The notes below the pieces were generated by a model. That model was not told the origin of the DNA, did no database searches, and saw only the letters and a list, made by a program, of their open reading frames with translations. From Siphonodentalium dalli (Eukaryota; Mollusca; Scaphopoda; Gadilida; Siphonodentaliidae), in NCBI GenBank assembly GCA_032622095.1, contig CP136062.1, positions 230,344,578 to 230,408,577 on the forward strand: DNA of 64,000 nt, in the 5' to 3' direction. Position 1 is the first letter of the stretch. Each line of letters starts with the position of its first letter. The position numbers were made by a program, and so were the translations under genes. Positions 35,198 through 45,749 of this stretch are shown here, piece after piece.

Positions 35198-35672
35198 CTA
35201 GAAGGTGACCCGACTTCGTCCGGGCTTTGACCTCGAATTGATCATATTGAAGGTCAAGGTAAGGTCGGGGTCACGACACGACCCGTCCAAAACACCCAGT
35301 GGACAAAAGTAACCCCACGTATCAAATTTCGTCGAATTCGAGATTTGACCTTGAAATGACCCGATTTCAAGGTCAAGGTCACGTCGCACGGGCAAATGAA
35401 TAGGCTTTTGAGACTCCCCATACGAAAGTATCCCTAGACACTAATTTTCATCGAAATCCCGTGATATTCGGGCGTTTGACCTTGAAATGACCAGATTTCA
35501 AGGTCAAAGTCACGTCGCACGGGTAAATTAATATGCCTATGCCAGTTCCCGGCCGAAAGTACCCACACATACCAAGTTTCATCGAAATCGGGTAGGCCGT
35601 TTTCGAGTTCATCGCGATCACACAGACAGACACATACACACACACAGATCTTCCAAAATATATAATAGAAGA
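35198..35672 (-). mobile_element. Non-autonomous Helitron, unit 2 of a tandem pair
   Basis: CTAG at 35198-35201, 5' end TCTTCTATTATATATTTTGG at 35672, preceded on the minus strand by A (35673 is T). It is shorter than unit 1 by internal deletion but has the same modules, with TCAAGGTCAAGGTCA near 35368. No host base lies between the two units. Confidence 0.85.
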
Positions 35673-35710
35673 TAATACATTGACCTAACAATTTTTACTT
35701 GACATTGAAA

Positions 35711-35779
35711 GCCAGTGCATTCTCTTATATATGCAAGGCTCCCCATGGGAGATTTGCATACATAGGAGTGTGCACTGGC
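35711..35779. repeat. Palindromic foldback unit (family F)
   Basis: GCCAGTGCATTCTCTTATAT pairs with the closing arm 'aggagtgtgcactggc'. It corresponds to 10338-10396 in copy I, supporting collinearity. Confidence 0.75.
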
Positions 35780-36114
35780 ACATAATCTTTAATGCTGCAC
35801 CAGCGTGGCTCCCGTCGTGAGAGGGTTAAACTTTCCCCATAGAGGTAATAATGATATGCAAAATTATAATAGCTCCATAAGTGCTAAGTCGCGTCTCCAT
35901 CGGATGTTAGCAGCTCTAAGAATATGTCGCTAGGGCTGATGGGTAACACCAAAGGGGTCCAGACACATTTTGTAATGTTATTGTAAATGAGTGTAATTCA
36001 AGATGAATAAGTTTGCCTAAAACGCCCATTATTATTGGACGAGGAGGGGTATCCGTGCCTAAAACGCCAATTCTTATTGGACAAGGAGAGCTAACCGTGT
36101 TGAGATAATAATAT

Positions 36115-36267
36115 ACAGTTATCGCCCGCGATTGAGTGAGACACGGGGATTTGTCGCCCGCTCGAGACCTGGAATGTCACCCTCGGGCCTGGCGGCCCTC
36201 GGGTGACATTCCAGGTCGAGAGCGGCGACAAATCCCCGTGTCTCACGAAAACAAGGGTGATAACTGT
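36115..36267. repeat. 153-bp near-perfect hairpin with GC-rich centre
   Basis: The arms match over about 70 bp each: 'gagacacggggatttgtcgc' on the left pairs with 'gcgacaaatccccgtgtctc' on the right, and 'gacctggaatgtcacc' with 'ggtgacattccaggtc'. The centre is 'gggcctggcggccctc'. It is absent from copy I at this place and is preceded by a 45-bp tandem duplication (36010-36090). Its GC content stands out from the AT-rich surroundings. Confidence 0.85.
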
Positions 36268-37242
36268 TTTGTTATCTGACAAAGGAGTAAACACGAACCT
36301 CCTTAATAGCAGGCATAAATGCGCGCATATATTCTTTAATCCAGTTCGAAAAGTAAATTTTATGTTGGAATCATCGCTAATTAGAAAATAAAACATTCAT
36401 AATCTGGATCAATTAACAGACCCGTCATTTGCGCAGCTATTCTCCGGTCAGTTTGCTGGTTGCATGGTGGAAATCGGTTCACGGAAAGAGGAGTAAAGCA
36501 ATTTCGAAGTTGAGTAGCCATGCAGCGAAATGTTCGGTTTCGTTTCAAATGGCCGTGAAGATGCCGACAGACGTGTTCATTTCCAGATTGCTAAAATGTG
36601 AAACTAACTCGTTGTAGTAGTGCAAAAAGAAATTGACATATGTCACAGATTGTTACGCAACATACGGGTATTATCTGAAGTCTGAGGATTGTATTGAAGG
36701 AAAGAAATAGTCAATTGATAAACAATAAAGAGTGGCTATTTGAACTAGTGTGCATAAACGTATTTGTAACGTATGTACATCGTATGTGCGATTGCCTGCA
36801 GCACACACCAACTGCATAATAAGATTTATCTATTTGTCCCACGGTCTTTATTATTGATATAAAAAGGTCCAATAGGAACATTACACATTATAACGGATTT
36901 GTGTCCGCGATAACACCATTTATACATAGCGTGCTTTAATTGCAACTAAAAAACACAATTATGCAAATTAGCAAACACCACAGTTCGCGGTTGTTATAAT
37001 ACAGTGGGGTTTATAAAAACAGTGTTTTCGAAAATTGTTAGAGAGCTGTGAGAGTGTTTCTGCACGTTGAGTTCTTCGTAGTTCTAATGTTTACTGGTAA
37101 TAGCTGAGCGGTCAATAACTGAGACCATGTTACCCTCGAGGGTAATAAGGTGATTTACGGCCCGCCATGTGACGCACTCTCAGCCATTCAGAAGGGAGGA
37201 AAATGGGATGAAATGTGATGAAGGATAACAATATACATAAAC
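36268..37242. other. Unannotated intronic interval of copy II
   Basis: No gene recognised. This segment has no counterpart in copy I and is presumably inserted sequence. Confidence 0.35.
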
Positions 37243-37545
37243 ATACTATTATTTCCGTCATATTCGCATCAAGATATAGTTTGAGATGAATGGACGGATT
37301 ATACTCCCCCTACCCTACCCACCTGCACAACTGAACCAACCACCTGATTGAGCTGAATAGCTACGTGCACATGTTTGGTTATTTCGGACATTGGCAGATG
37401 AAAATTTGTTGCATAATCTCTTATCGTTCTTCCACACACAGTAACAGAACCAACACAAATGTATAGAGGATATGAAATCAGTGTTTCTCTGATAGGAAAT
37501 TTATGAACGAACAGTCTCGAATTTTCTTTTTTGTCGAGCCTGCGT
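37243..37545 (-). other. Conserved intronic block (paired with 10690-10985)
   Basis: Shares 'catcaagatatagtttgaga', 'tgaatggacggatt', 'gcataatctcttat', 'cacacacag', 'tagaggatatgaaat' and 'ttttttgtcgagcctgcgt' with copy I, in the same order. Homology stops at about 37545, where the Polinton-bearing segment begins. Confidence 0.65.
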
Positions 37546-37741
37546 GGTAGGCAAAGGGAATTCCCTTCGCTGGACACACTGGATTTAGAAGAAAAGCCGA
37601 TAAATCTGGACGATTGCGAGTGCGATTTTTAACAAAGTGAAAGTCTTCGAATATATATTCGAAGACGGGAGCGTTGTGAAATGTAAATCTTATATAAGAG
37701 TCATCTTTACCAGATTTTGGGTGGCCCTGAAAAGGGCCGTT

Positions 37742-38029
37742 TTACAAGACAACTGGATAAGGTGTCTTGATGAATTCTAATTCCTCCTCACTCCAAATGA
37801 CCCGTAATATACCTATTCCTTCGATGAGTGGTGGAACCATACCTTTCGGTACGTTCACGCCTTCCACTGGAAAGAATCCTTCTGTCCCATAACCAGATTT
37901 TCTGTTGAGTTTTAAAACATATGCAATTGAAGGATTAGGTGGTAGATTCGGATTAATCATTATCATTCCTATCTTCCATCCTTTGATATCGTCAAACATT
38001 TTGAAGGGAACAGCTACCATTTTTTTCAT
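37742..38029 (-). CDS. 95-residue hypothetical frame within the Polinton segment
   Basis: An intact frame starting MKKMVAVPFK and ending TPYPVV-L. I do not recognise the family. It is moderately acidic at the C-terminus (WSEEELEF) with Pro/Gly-rich turns (NPNLPPNPS, PVEGVNVPKG). It lies on the same strand as the polymerase remnant and downstream of it, so it may be a leftover of a Polinton gene; it could equally be fortuitous. Confidence 0.35.
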   Translation of the reverse strand: MKKMVAVPFKMFDDIKGWKIGMIMINPNLPPNPSIAYVLKLNRKSGYGTEGFFPVEGVNVPKGMVPPLIEGIGILRVIWSEEELEFIKTPYPVVL

Positions 38030-39992
38030 GATTAATCACGAATTATTCAGGTCATTACTTTACCAAGCAGCAGTGCTAGCATAAGAAGTGGTAAAAATCC
38101 CTCTTTTTGGTTTAAAATGTTGCCACCTCAGAATTAAACTGTTCTATCCACAATTTCGGTGGGAAATGAGATATTGGTATCGTTCGATTCAGTGCGGGAT
38201 TTTCTGCCGGAAAATCATCATATATATACTTATATACATGTCAAACAAATACCAACTTTAAATGCGAGGCTGTGGAAATCTGTTCCATCTCAAAAACTCA
38301 CTTTTTGGACAGTGCTATATTCTATCGCCACTGTGGACAAATGAATCTATTTCTTTTGTACCACGTGACTAAATAAATTTCAGTGCTAAAATATTGTATC
38401 TCTGATCTTCAATAGAAAGCAATAGAACCCGAACTTGGCCGAGTGCCAGCGAAGTGACCAGTTGCAAAGAGCGTTTTCTCACTCCTAGGTGTGAACATCT
38501 TATTTCTAGGATAATTATTTGGTTAAAATAACACAGAAAATGGCGTGATTTGGAATTTGGGCACGTTTATAGAATTTAAAAACACGAAAACCACCATAGC
38601 ACGGAATAAATACAGAAAATTTTACACAAATTGTTCTATCTCCAAAGTGTTTTTTCGTTGTTACACCAAAAATATCATATATTCTGTCTCGAAACTCGTC
38701 ATTTAATAGTATTTTACCCACTGTGTACTATCTTCCAAAACCGAATGAGAACATGTGAACCGTGGGGGGGGGTCAAAACTTTAAACTCAATTTCCAACAC
38801 AAATGAAAATAGGGAAATAAAACACTTTAGTTCTGACTCGACGATTTAAATATATTGATTTGTTTGCAAGTTTGCTGAGAGGTTTATGCCTCAGATGCAG
38901 TTTACGCTTCTGAGCTTCTGTTAGTTTTACATTGCTTTTAAAATATTTTTACAGCATTCGGACATACAATCAATCACTTCTTTGGTACATCTTTTATAAT
39001 TTTTTCTCGAAAATGAGATGGTGCCTGATTCATAGCCTTTACAAACCTACAATATGTTTTATCAGTGGAGTTTGTGTTCGTCACCTTCGTCAATTGACAA
39101 CTATTTTTTACTTTTACGTTTATTGAAATTACGATCAACTGCCATCAAAGCTAATTTTGACGGGTTTGAATGATTCATCGTTTTCGAGTATCATTGAAGC
39201 AACTGGTAATGTTCTGCTTCTTGAGCAGATGGAATTGGTTGCGGACCATGATCATCGAGTGGTTGAAATATAGCAATTGTAGAATTTACTCTAGTAGAAT
39301 TTATTATAATTGGACAAGCTCGCTGTGCAATTGTTTTTTTTTCTTTTATTCCAAGCAGACCTCTGATAAAAACTCCACCGTGAAATCTACTTCCACCAGT
39401 TTTTAAAACATTTTTCTCTTTTGAATCGATATGAGTTCTACTATCACCTATTTTCTTCTGTTCGCTTTTTGTGTTTTTGCAGAAATGTTATTGTCTACAT
39501 GTCGATACATATATTTTTATACCGCTGCATAGATTACAGCACATCGATCATCATGTGTGAACCACCAATGGAAAAGATCTGTTCTAAGTCTCAATGACTT
39601 CTCTGTTTTTGGGTGAAAATAGAGTACCATGATCGGTTGACGTTGTGTCAAGTCAGGTAATTTACTTGACTTTATCACACACACTTTGAAATAAAACTAT
39701 GTAATGTGCATTCAAACTCAAAGTTTTACTAGCTCTCGATTTCTGAAACATGATTTTGATTATGTAAATAACAGATGTATTTATATGATGTCCTTTCCTT
39801 TTTCTGCATCTTTATCACCTAAAATGTCATAAAAACGACGAGGTGTGGTAAGTCTGTCAGTAACTAGTACATTGTTCGTCCGTTACCCCATTTTAAATTG
39901 AAGATTGTTGAATTCTTGCACCTTACTATGTATTTTGCCATTCATTGCAGCTCCAAACAACTTTGTGTGGAACAGGATTGCACAAGTCATCT

Positions 39993-40331
39993 TTAACAAA
40001 GTTTTTTAATAACTTTTAAAACAAATTCTGTTTTTCCGCAAACACTCGGTCCTGATATCAAAATATTAAATGGATGTTTGAAGAACAATGACTTTCCCAT
40101 CTCCACTCTGAGGCAGATCATGTAAGACTTGTTACAAATGAGTTCACTATCTAAGTCTGAAATAAGTCTAGAGGCATTTACAATGCAATCCAAAACAACT
40201 TTTTCATTAAGTAAATTTTCAATTGTGAAAAATGTGCATGGTTCTTGGAGAATGATGTATCCATATATTAACGTTTGCTCTTCGAATCTCAAAGTTCGTT
40301 CAGTGATGCGCCAGTCTTGAAATTCAGCCAA
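39993..40331 (-). pseudogene. Walker-A-containing fragment (possible Polinton ATPase)
   Basis: A 112-residue frame whose end reads NILISGPSVCGKTEFVLKVI before a stop. GPSVCGKT is a P-loop (GxxxxGKT) preceded by a beta strand. The placement next to a Polinton polymerase suggests the start of the packaging-type ATPase of such elements. The remainder of the ATPase after the P-loop is not open in this frame, so it is truncated or frameshifted. Other P-loop families cannot be excluded. Confidence 0.45.
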
Positions 40332-40799
40332 TCGGACAAAGTTATCTCCAATGAATTCACAAATTTGTGTATTTCGTTTTTAGGAATACCATGAAATATC
40401 CAGCAATCTGAAAACAATTTATTCAATATATCCTATAAGAAATAAGTTTAAAATTCTGATCTCTCAAGCAAAATTTTAATCGACTCCTCCCCTCGGAGAA
40501 ATATCCTTCCAGCATTTCCTTCATTGTTATTCTACTTTCTCTTAAATGTCAAGTTTGTTGTAGTTCTATTTTGATTTCTTGTTGATATTTCAACTAAGTC
40601 TTTGTAAATTGTCTGAAGCATTTCTGCTCGTAGCACTTCAATTCCATTCATAACGGTGTTGTATTTGTCCATAACAAGTCATTTGGTGTACACTGATCGG
40701 AATGTTTTGTTTGTTCTTCACTGATTAATTCCTGATTCTTTCAGCGCTTAATTATGCATGGATAGTTTATGATACATTGAAAGTTTGACCGATCGTTAA

Positions 40800-42730
40800 C
40801 ACATTCAACTATTGATTGAAAGACTACTTGCTGTTGAGTATTATAACCCAGAGTGATACCCTTTATGACACCATCTTTCACGTTCTGATATGCATATTTT
40901 TTGGCCATAATCCTAAAAGTTTTCAGATTTTAGCATCTGTATGTTCATCGGTCCATTCACCTAGGTAGCTGTCTTCAGTTTTTATGTTTTCTTTTTCTGG
41001 ACCAAAGATGTACATACTGTCCGTGTTTTATTTTCATAGTTGAAAAAAATTAATTTATCATGTTTTAAAATTTCAACTGCGTTGACGGTAATATTTTTAT
41101 CAGTTTGTAACTTAAAGTATCTTGATGATTCTGAAATATATTCTGATTTAGTAAGAATATTATTTTTTTAATATTTACCCCAAATGCAATTTACCATTAA
41201 TTTTGCACACTGACGGAGTCTTGGACTTTTTTCAATTATTTCTTTGTCAAGTATTATACCTTCAACCTCATAATAATCATTTATGTGTTTATGTTTAGCT
41301 TCCTTCCTCGCTTTAATCAAACTTAGATATTCACTTGCTTTTTGTTTAATTTTTAGTAATTTATCCATTGTCTGGCTACTCAGCCCAATGCCAAATTTGA
41401 TACCGTTCTAAAATGTGGTAGCCAAGTTCTAATGCTTTGAATAATTTTACGTGAGTTCAAACTCCAAATAAAGCAAACAGCTCGATGTTTTGTTCACAAT
41501 GATCGCTTTCATTTTTCTGCACATGTAAATTGCATAATATTATATTGTTACAATTGATTGGTAGCACTGGAATGTACAATTTATTTGGAGGTAAAACTTT
41601 TTATCTAGACAACAAGTAGGTCATCAATATTTAGGCACCCATACAATTTATAGATAGTGTTTGATTCCACATCCATTGACAAAATTCTTCTAATACATGT
41701 TCACATCTAAACACATGTTCTCTATTGGTATATACATAACCACACGAATTGCATATTTCATCATTGGGTTTACAAATACAATTTTCACAAGCAATTTATG
41801 CAACACAAAAAATGGGTACATGAATACCAGTATCTTGCTGGCATTCAAAATAAAAAAATATGAATGGTATCCTTCACTTCTTTCTGCGACCTTTTCTTTT
41901 CATATTGCTGTGGTCTGGTTCAACAATGTTCTTATATATTTACACATCTTCTGTCCCTTGTAGTGGTTATCATTAAAATACAAAATAACGAAATTGCTGT
42001 CTTTTCGGACTGTTGGTGGTTGGAAAAGGAAACATTCATCAGAAAATTGACTGTGTATTTGGATGATATAGTCTGGGTACAGTTGTCCTTGTATTATTTT
42101 GTATTACTCCCAGTCCACAACTGTTGTCATACGGGATTCCAGCTTTATCAAATAATATGTTTGCAGCTTCACACTGATGAGCTCTTGTTGGTCTCGTAAT
42201 CCGTTTCTATTGCTGTTTCCATTCAGTGGTATAAGTTTTGTCAGCATTGCACGTACCAACAACGACAGCCCTTCCAAAACACATGTTATGATCCACATTC
42301 TGAATCAGAAGCACACTTTTATTTGCTGTCTTCGTGTTGTTTTTATCGCCAGATGCTTTACAATGTAACGTATGTAATTATGTTCCCGCAGGCATGTGCA
42401 TAACATTGATGTCATATGCTTTTGAAGTTTTTATTTGACTGTACAACTTTCTGTGTGATCAAGCAATAATTGACCGGTTAAAGTCTCTGCTTCTTTAAAA
42501 GGAGCGTGAATTCCTGGATCTAACCCTGGATGATAGATGGAAATTCTGAACTGATATCTTGGCCCTGCATCACAATCATCTTTCAAACTCTTCGACGCAG
42601 TTTCGAATCTCCTCGAATATTTGTATGTCAATTTTCTGGTGGTGTGAGATTTATCCTCATGGAGTTGTAATCGTTTTGTGCTCTCCCACGAAAAATGATA
42701 TTAGCTTTGGTAAAAAATACAAAATGGACA
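40800..42730 (-). pseudogene. Broken protein-primed family B DNA polymerase (Polinton type)
   Basis: Conserved pieces appear in correct order on the minus strand. They are an N-terminal region near 42640-42260 (DHNMCFGRAVVVG), a middle region near 41430-41370 (KALELGYHILERYQIWHW), the finger motif region at 41368-41168 (LRQCAKLMVNCIWGKY, the family B motif with Lys and the N-x-x-x-G pattern) and a C-terminal region near 40960-40830 (YLGEWTDEHTD, then KGITLGYN). They fall in different frames separated by stops. The enzyme would have copied the element using a protein primer. It is clearly dead here. Confidence 0.7.
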
Positions 42731-42820
42731 TATGGTAACTGTTTCAGATGTAACTCTAGTTCACATTGGACTTTTCAATGTCATTGTGCTTAAAAGAAAC
42801 GGATGTACAAATAATCAATT

Positions 42821-43132
42821 ATGATGGGTGAAGTTTATACTAGAATTACTAGTTGGACGCCCACATCGGAAAACAATTTTCAATTCTCGTCAGAAGATGA
42901 TGTTACCGATGCAGATCAATGTTTACAAACCGGAGCATCAACTGACGAAATCACGGATGTGAAAACTCAGGACGACAAACAAGACATATCAACCTGAACG
43001 TCAAATGATGAAATAACAATTCTAAACACAGATGACTCACAGATGGAAGTGTTAAATGCTGTAGCTGGGTGTAATATCGATGTAGAAATAATGCAAACGC
43101 CCGTATCAACCAGCAAGAGAAAAGCGCGTTGA
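42821..43132 (+). pseudogene. Divergent acidic frame beside the polymerase, one internal stop
   Basis: From ATG 42821 a frame runs 103 codons to TGA 43130, interrupted once by TGA at 42995. The product is rich in Asp, Thr and Ser (FSSEDDVTDADQ) and ends in basic SKRKAR. It is transcribed away from the polymerase. I do not recognise a family. The single break and composition bias suggest a recently lost gene of the element rather than noise. Further plus-strand coding-like sequence follows to about 43350, also broken. Confidence 0.4.
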
Positions 43133-43439
43133 TCACGAAAATCATTAAAAAAAAAGGTAAAAAATTATAAAAAAGGGCTGTTTATTGATGTGGAGTCGAA
43201 GAAATTCCGATAAACCCGGATACAGTCCTCCCTCTTAGATCTTTGGATTCCAATGTGGCTCCGGTACATATTCAGCTGCCTCAGTGGTAATCCACATTGG
43301 AAGCAGTGTCAATGGTTGTAGAACTACATACCAGTCTTTGTGGGAATTCTTTTACTTTTGTCTTTATCATGTGCGTTTACTTTTACTTCTTCACATAGAT
43401 TCTATTTCTTTTTTTAGTTTAGTTTCTCCAAATTGCCAG

Positions 43440-43670
43440 ATGAAACATTGCATAATCGAGGTTCCCAATAGGTGTGCATCACAATATTCACCATTTGGGA
43501 ACTTCTGTCTGAGTTTGTCCCCCTTTGCAGTTGAGGCCTAAGCAAAATGGGGTCCACAGAGGGTGAATTTAGTGATACTACCCCGCTATGCGGGATAGCG
43601 TCATTAAATTCACACTCTGTGTACCTCATTCTGCAAATGACAGGCACACTGATGTCAGACTTGAACGGCG
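43440..43670. repeat. Palindromic element related to 14800-15300
   Basis: The stretch 'gggtgaatttagtgatacta' pairs with 'gcgtcattaaattcacactc' about a 'cccgctatgcggg' centre. Flanking 'ttcccaataggtgtgcatca' and 'gacaggcacact' match the copy at 14.8-15.3 kb. Confidence 0.6.
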
Positions 43671-43962
43671 TTTAGACTCAAATTGGCTGAATGTCAATTC
43701 AGATGTGTTTCTTTTTTTTTTAAATAAATATTTCATATTTAAATAAAACACCTATTTGACTCGGAAAGTTTTATTTGTACCATATGTACAAGAATAATAC
43801 TCACAGAACGTTCGCGAGCTGTATGTCAAATGGTTTGCGACCCCCTCCTCGCTGGGTACTCTGGCCCACACCGGGCTTGTGGGCACTCTGGCATATGAAC
43901 CAGAGAGCGACTGAGCCCAGGGGCGGACCAGAGTTCCCGCCCTTTTAACATTTCACCCTTAC

Positions 43963-44021
43963 GAGTGGTGACGTCCGCCTGTGATGGAATACATGAAGCT
44001 TTTGGTGTATGCATTGTTAGT
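43963..44021 (-). pseudogene. Partial duplicate of the C2 exon
   Basis: On the minus strand, codons for a variant of the exon's end (MHTPKASCIPSQADVTT) run into a GTAAGG donor, 22 bp downstream of the full exon copy at 44043-44160. It is a local duplication of the last 59 bp of the exon with its donor. It offers a second possible donor downstream of the exon but lacks an acceptor. Confidence 0.5.
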
Positions 44022-44042
44022 ATTTAACATTTAACCCCTTAC

Positions 44043-44160
44043 CTGTGCCGTAGACCGCCTGATATGGGATCCCAAAAGATGTGGGTATGTGTACCACTAG
44101 TAGACGAGAGTTCACGTCATAACACATCTCAACGTCTATAGACCCTGACCTCGGACTGCA
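44043..44160 (-). CDS. C2-domain exon (first strands), copy II
   Basis: 118 bp, the same length and phase as 11120-11237, with a ttatttcag acceptor and a GTAAGG donor. It encodes CSPRSGSIDVEMCYDVNSRL then LVVHIPTSFGIPYQAVYGT. The frame is open, and the strand-forming residues VEMCYD-N-RLL-VHIP are kept. The glycine of the LGD motif and the acidic ADDG loop have changed (SGS; AVYG). It could splice in frame to 34132-34313. The changes suggest relaxed constraint or divergence of function. Confidence 0.55.
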
Positions 44161-44598
44161 CTGAAATAAAGAACGGAATTGTGCTGCCATGCCTTTTGAT
44201 TACCTTATATGATATTTTATACTGTGCTTGCCTTGCTTAATTATATATGTATATACATGTATAAAGGGGATGAAATAAAATATGTTCAAACAGAGAACAG
44301 ACCAAGTAAAACAAATCTTTGAGTGGTCGATCAGAGTAGTCAAAACATAGGTCACGACATTCAAAAGGACGAAAATGGTCACAATTTGACTCCAATTGCA
44401 CGCAATTGAAGATGCCAACATCGAAGAAGACAAATCTCACTATAAAGATAAATATGACCATGGTCGTTTAATTCAGATATAATATAATTGACATCCAAGT
44501 CCAAAGAGGCAACAGTCCAGTTAGACAATGTAGTGATGGGTTATAACTTAGTGCAGCGCCAAATCGAAAAAAGAGCTCTATTGTTTGAAATATCCGTG

Positions 44599-44959
44599 CC
44601 CACAGTAGAACAGTTAAAACGAACATGTTTAGTCAGAACTATATATGGTTCACGGAAATGTCAAGACAAATAATGGAATCGCTGGTAGCTATACTGGCCT
44701 AATCATGTTTGGGGATGGTTAGAAAAAATCCAATACCTTGCAAACCGTTCAAATTCTTTCTCAACATGATTCTCAGATAACTACTGGTTTAGGACTGAGC
44801 CACACGATTTGATTGATAAAAATCGCGAATTTATGTCAAATGTCATGTGTGGGTATCATTCATCGTTTACTTGATCATAGCCGTTAGCGATGCCATTATT
44901 TTTCACTGTCATTTTCGTGAACACTATTTATATATATAAATATATATAGCTATATATAT

Positions 44960-45008
<49 letters not shown>

Positions 45009-45048
45009 ACTTTAACAAAATGCTGGTTTCAACTTGTTCTACCGTGGG
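44599..45048. mobile_element. TIR/foldback element, copy II
   Basis: Arms 'cccacagtagaacag' (44599) and 'cttgttctaccgtggg' (45048), with 'atcgctggtagctat' inverted against 'atagccgttagcgat'. It is the counterpart of 13567-14194 at the same position relative to the microexon. An AT dinucleotide tract (about 44928-45006) lies in the right arm. Confidence 0.7.
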
Positions 45049-45129
45049 TATAGGTACCCTACCACTTTGCCGTTGGTAGGTAACCGATCACTTTTGGCAT
45101 TTGGCTGCTGCACTATTATGTCGACTTAC

Positions 45130-45165
45130 CATATTCGTGTACATTAAGGTTACTTCGGCTGTGTC
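45130..45165 (-). CDS. 36-bp microexon of C2-domain gene, copy II
   Basis: Acceptor ctattcacag and donor GTAAGT frame 36 bp encoding DTAEVTLMYTNM. Length, splice signals and the first two codons equal copy I. The acidic character is lost, so it has diverged strongly while remaining open. It may be decaying. Confidence 0.45.
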
Positions 45166-45170
45166 CTGTG

Positions 45171-45749
45171 AATAGTTAATAATTTATTGTTTTTTCCCAG
45201 AGCTTTGCAGTGAAGTTTTATCTGTAATGCATATGCTTTAAAACGAGTACTAACTTAATCAAATAATAATAATAAAAAACTAAATGATTATACTACTACT
45301 ATTACCGCCTGGCAGGAGATTTACATTTTAAAATCATCTCAAAACGAGTTGAAAGACTAGTAGACTCGTTGACAAAGGCCATGATATATGCGGTCAGCAA
45401 CGGAGAACAGAAAACACCGAAGATGCACGTTCTGCTGTCGATAGCCATAAAAACTGACTGGACACACGTAATTTATCCGGGCTATAAACCAACTTGCACG
45501 TGCAATTTCATATTCACAAGTTAAGGAGAACGAAACAGCTATGTGCCTAAGACATATATACACACACGCCCACAAATGATTACCCAGCTATACTCCAGGT
45601 ATGCATACACATGTGCGCATCAACAATCGTAGATGTGCAGTCATCCCATGTACGCCATATGCAATACCCATATTAATACCACCACTCCCTATTTACGCAT
45701 ACACCCCCCATGATTATACAGCCAACACCATTTGGGCGCCATGTTAGAT
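45171..45749. other. Unannotated interval
   Basis: No gene was recognised. A minus-strand frame at 45357-45575 has no recognised domain. Confidence 0.35.

Larger units (their letters stand above)
34398..35690. repeat. Family-F palindrome interrupted by two Helitrons
   Basis: The left half (34398-34462, ending 'gcctcgcatttataaga') and the right half (35673-35690, 'taatacattgacc') together match copy F at 10237-10304 and 17830-17898. The break lies exactly at an A|T step. Confidence 0.75.
37600..43430 (-). mobile_element. Degraded Polinton/Maverick-like element
   Basis: An insertion relative to gene copy I. It carries a broken protein-primed family B DNA polymerase (minus strand), a frame with a Walker A box, and a divergent acidic frame. 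Polintons are large self-synthesising, virus-like DNA transposons that encode such a polymerase, an integrase, an ATPase, a protease and capsid proteins. Here no integrase, protease or complete capsid gene was recognised, and long terminal inverted repeats were not identified, so the edges are approximate. Multiple stops and frameshifts show it is inactive. Confidence 0.65.
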
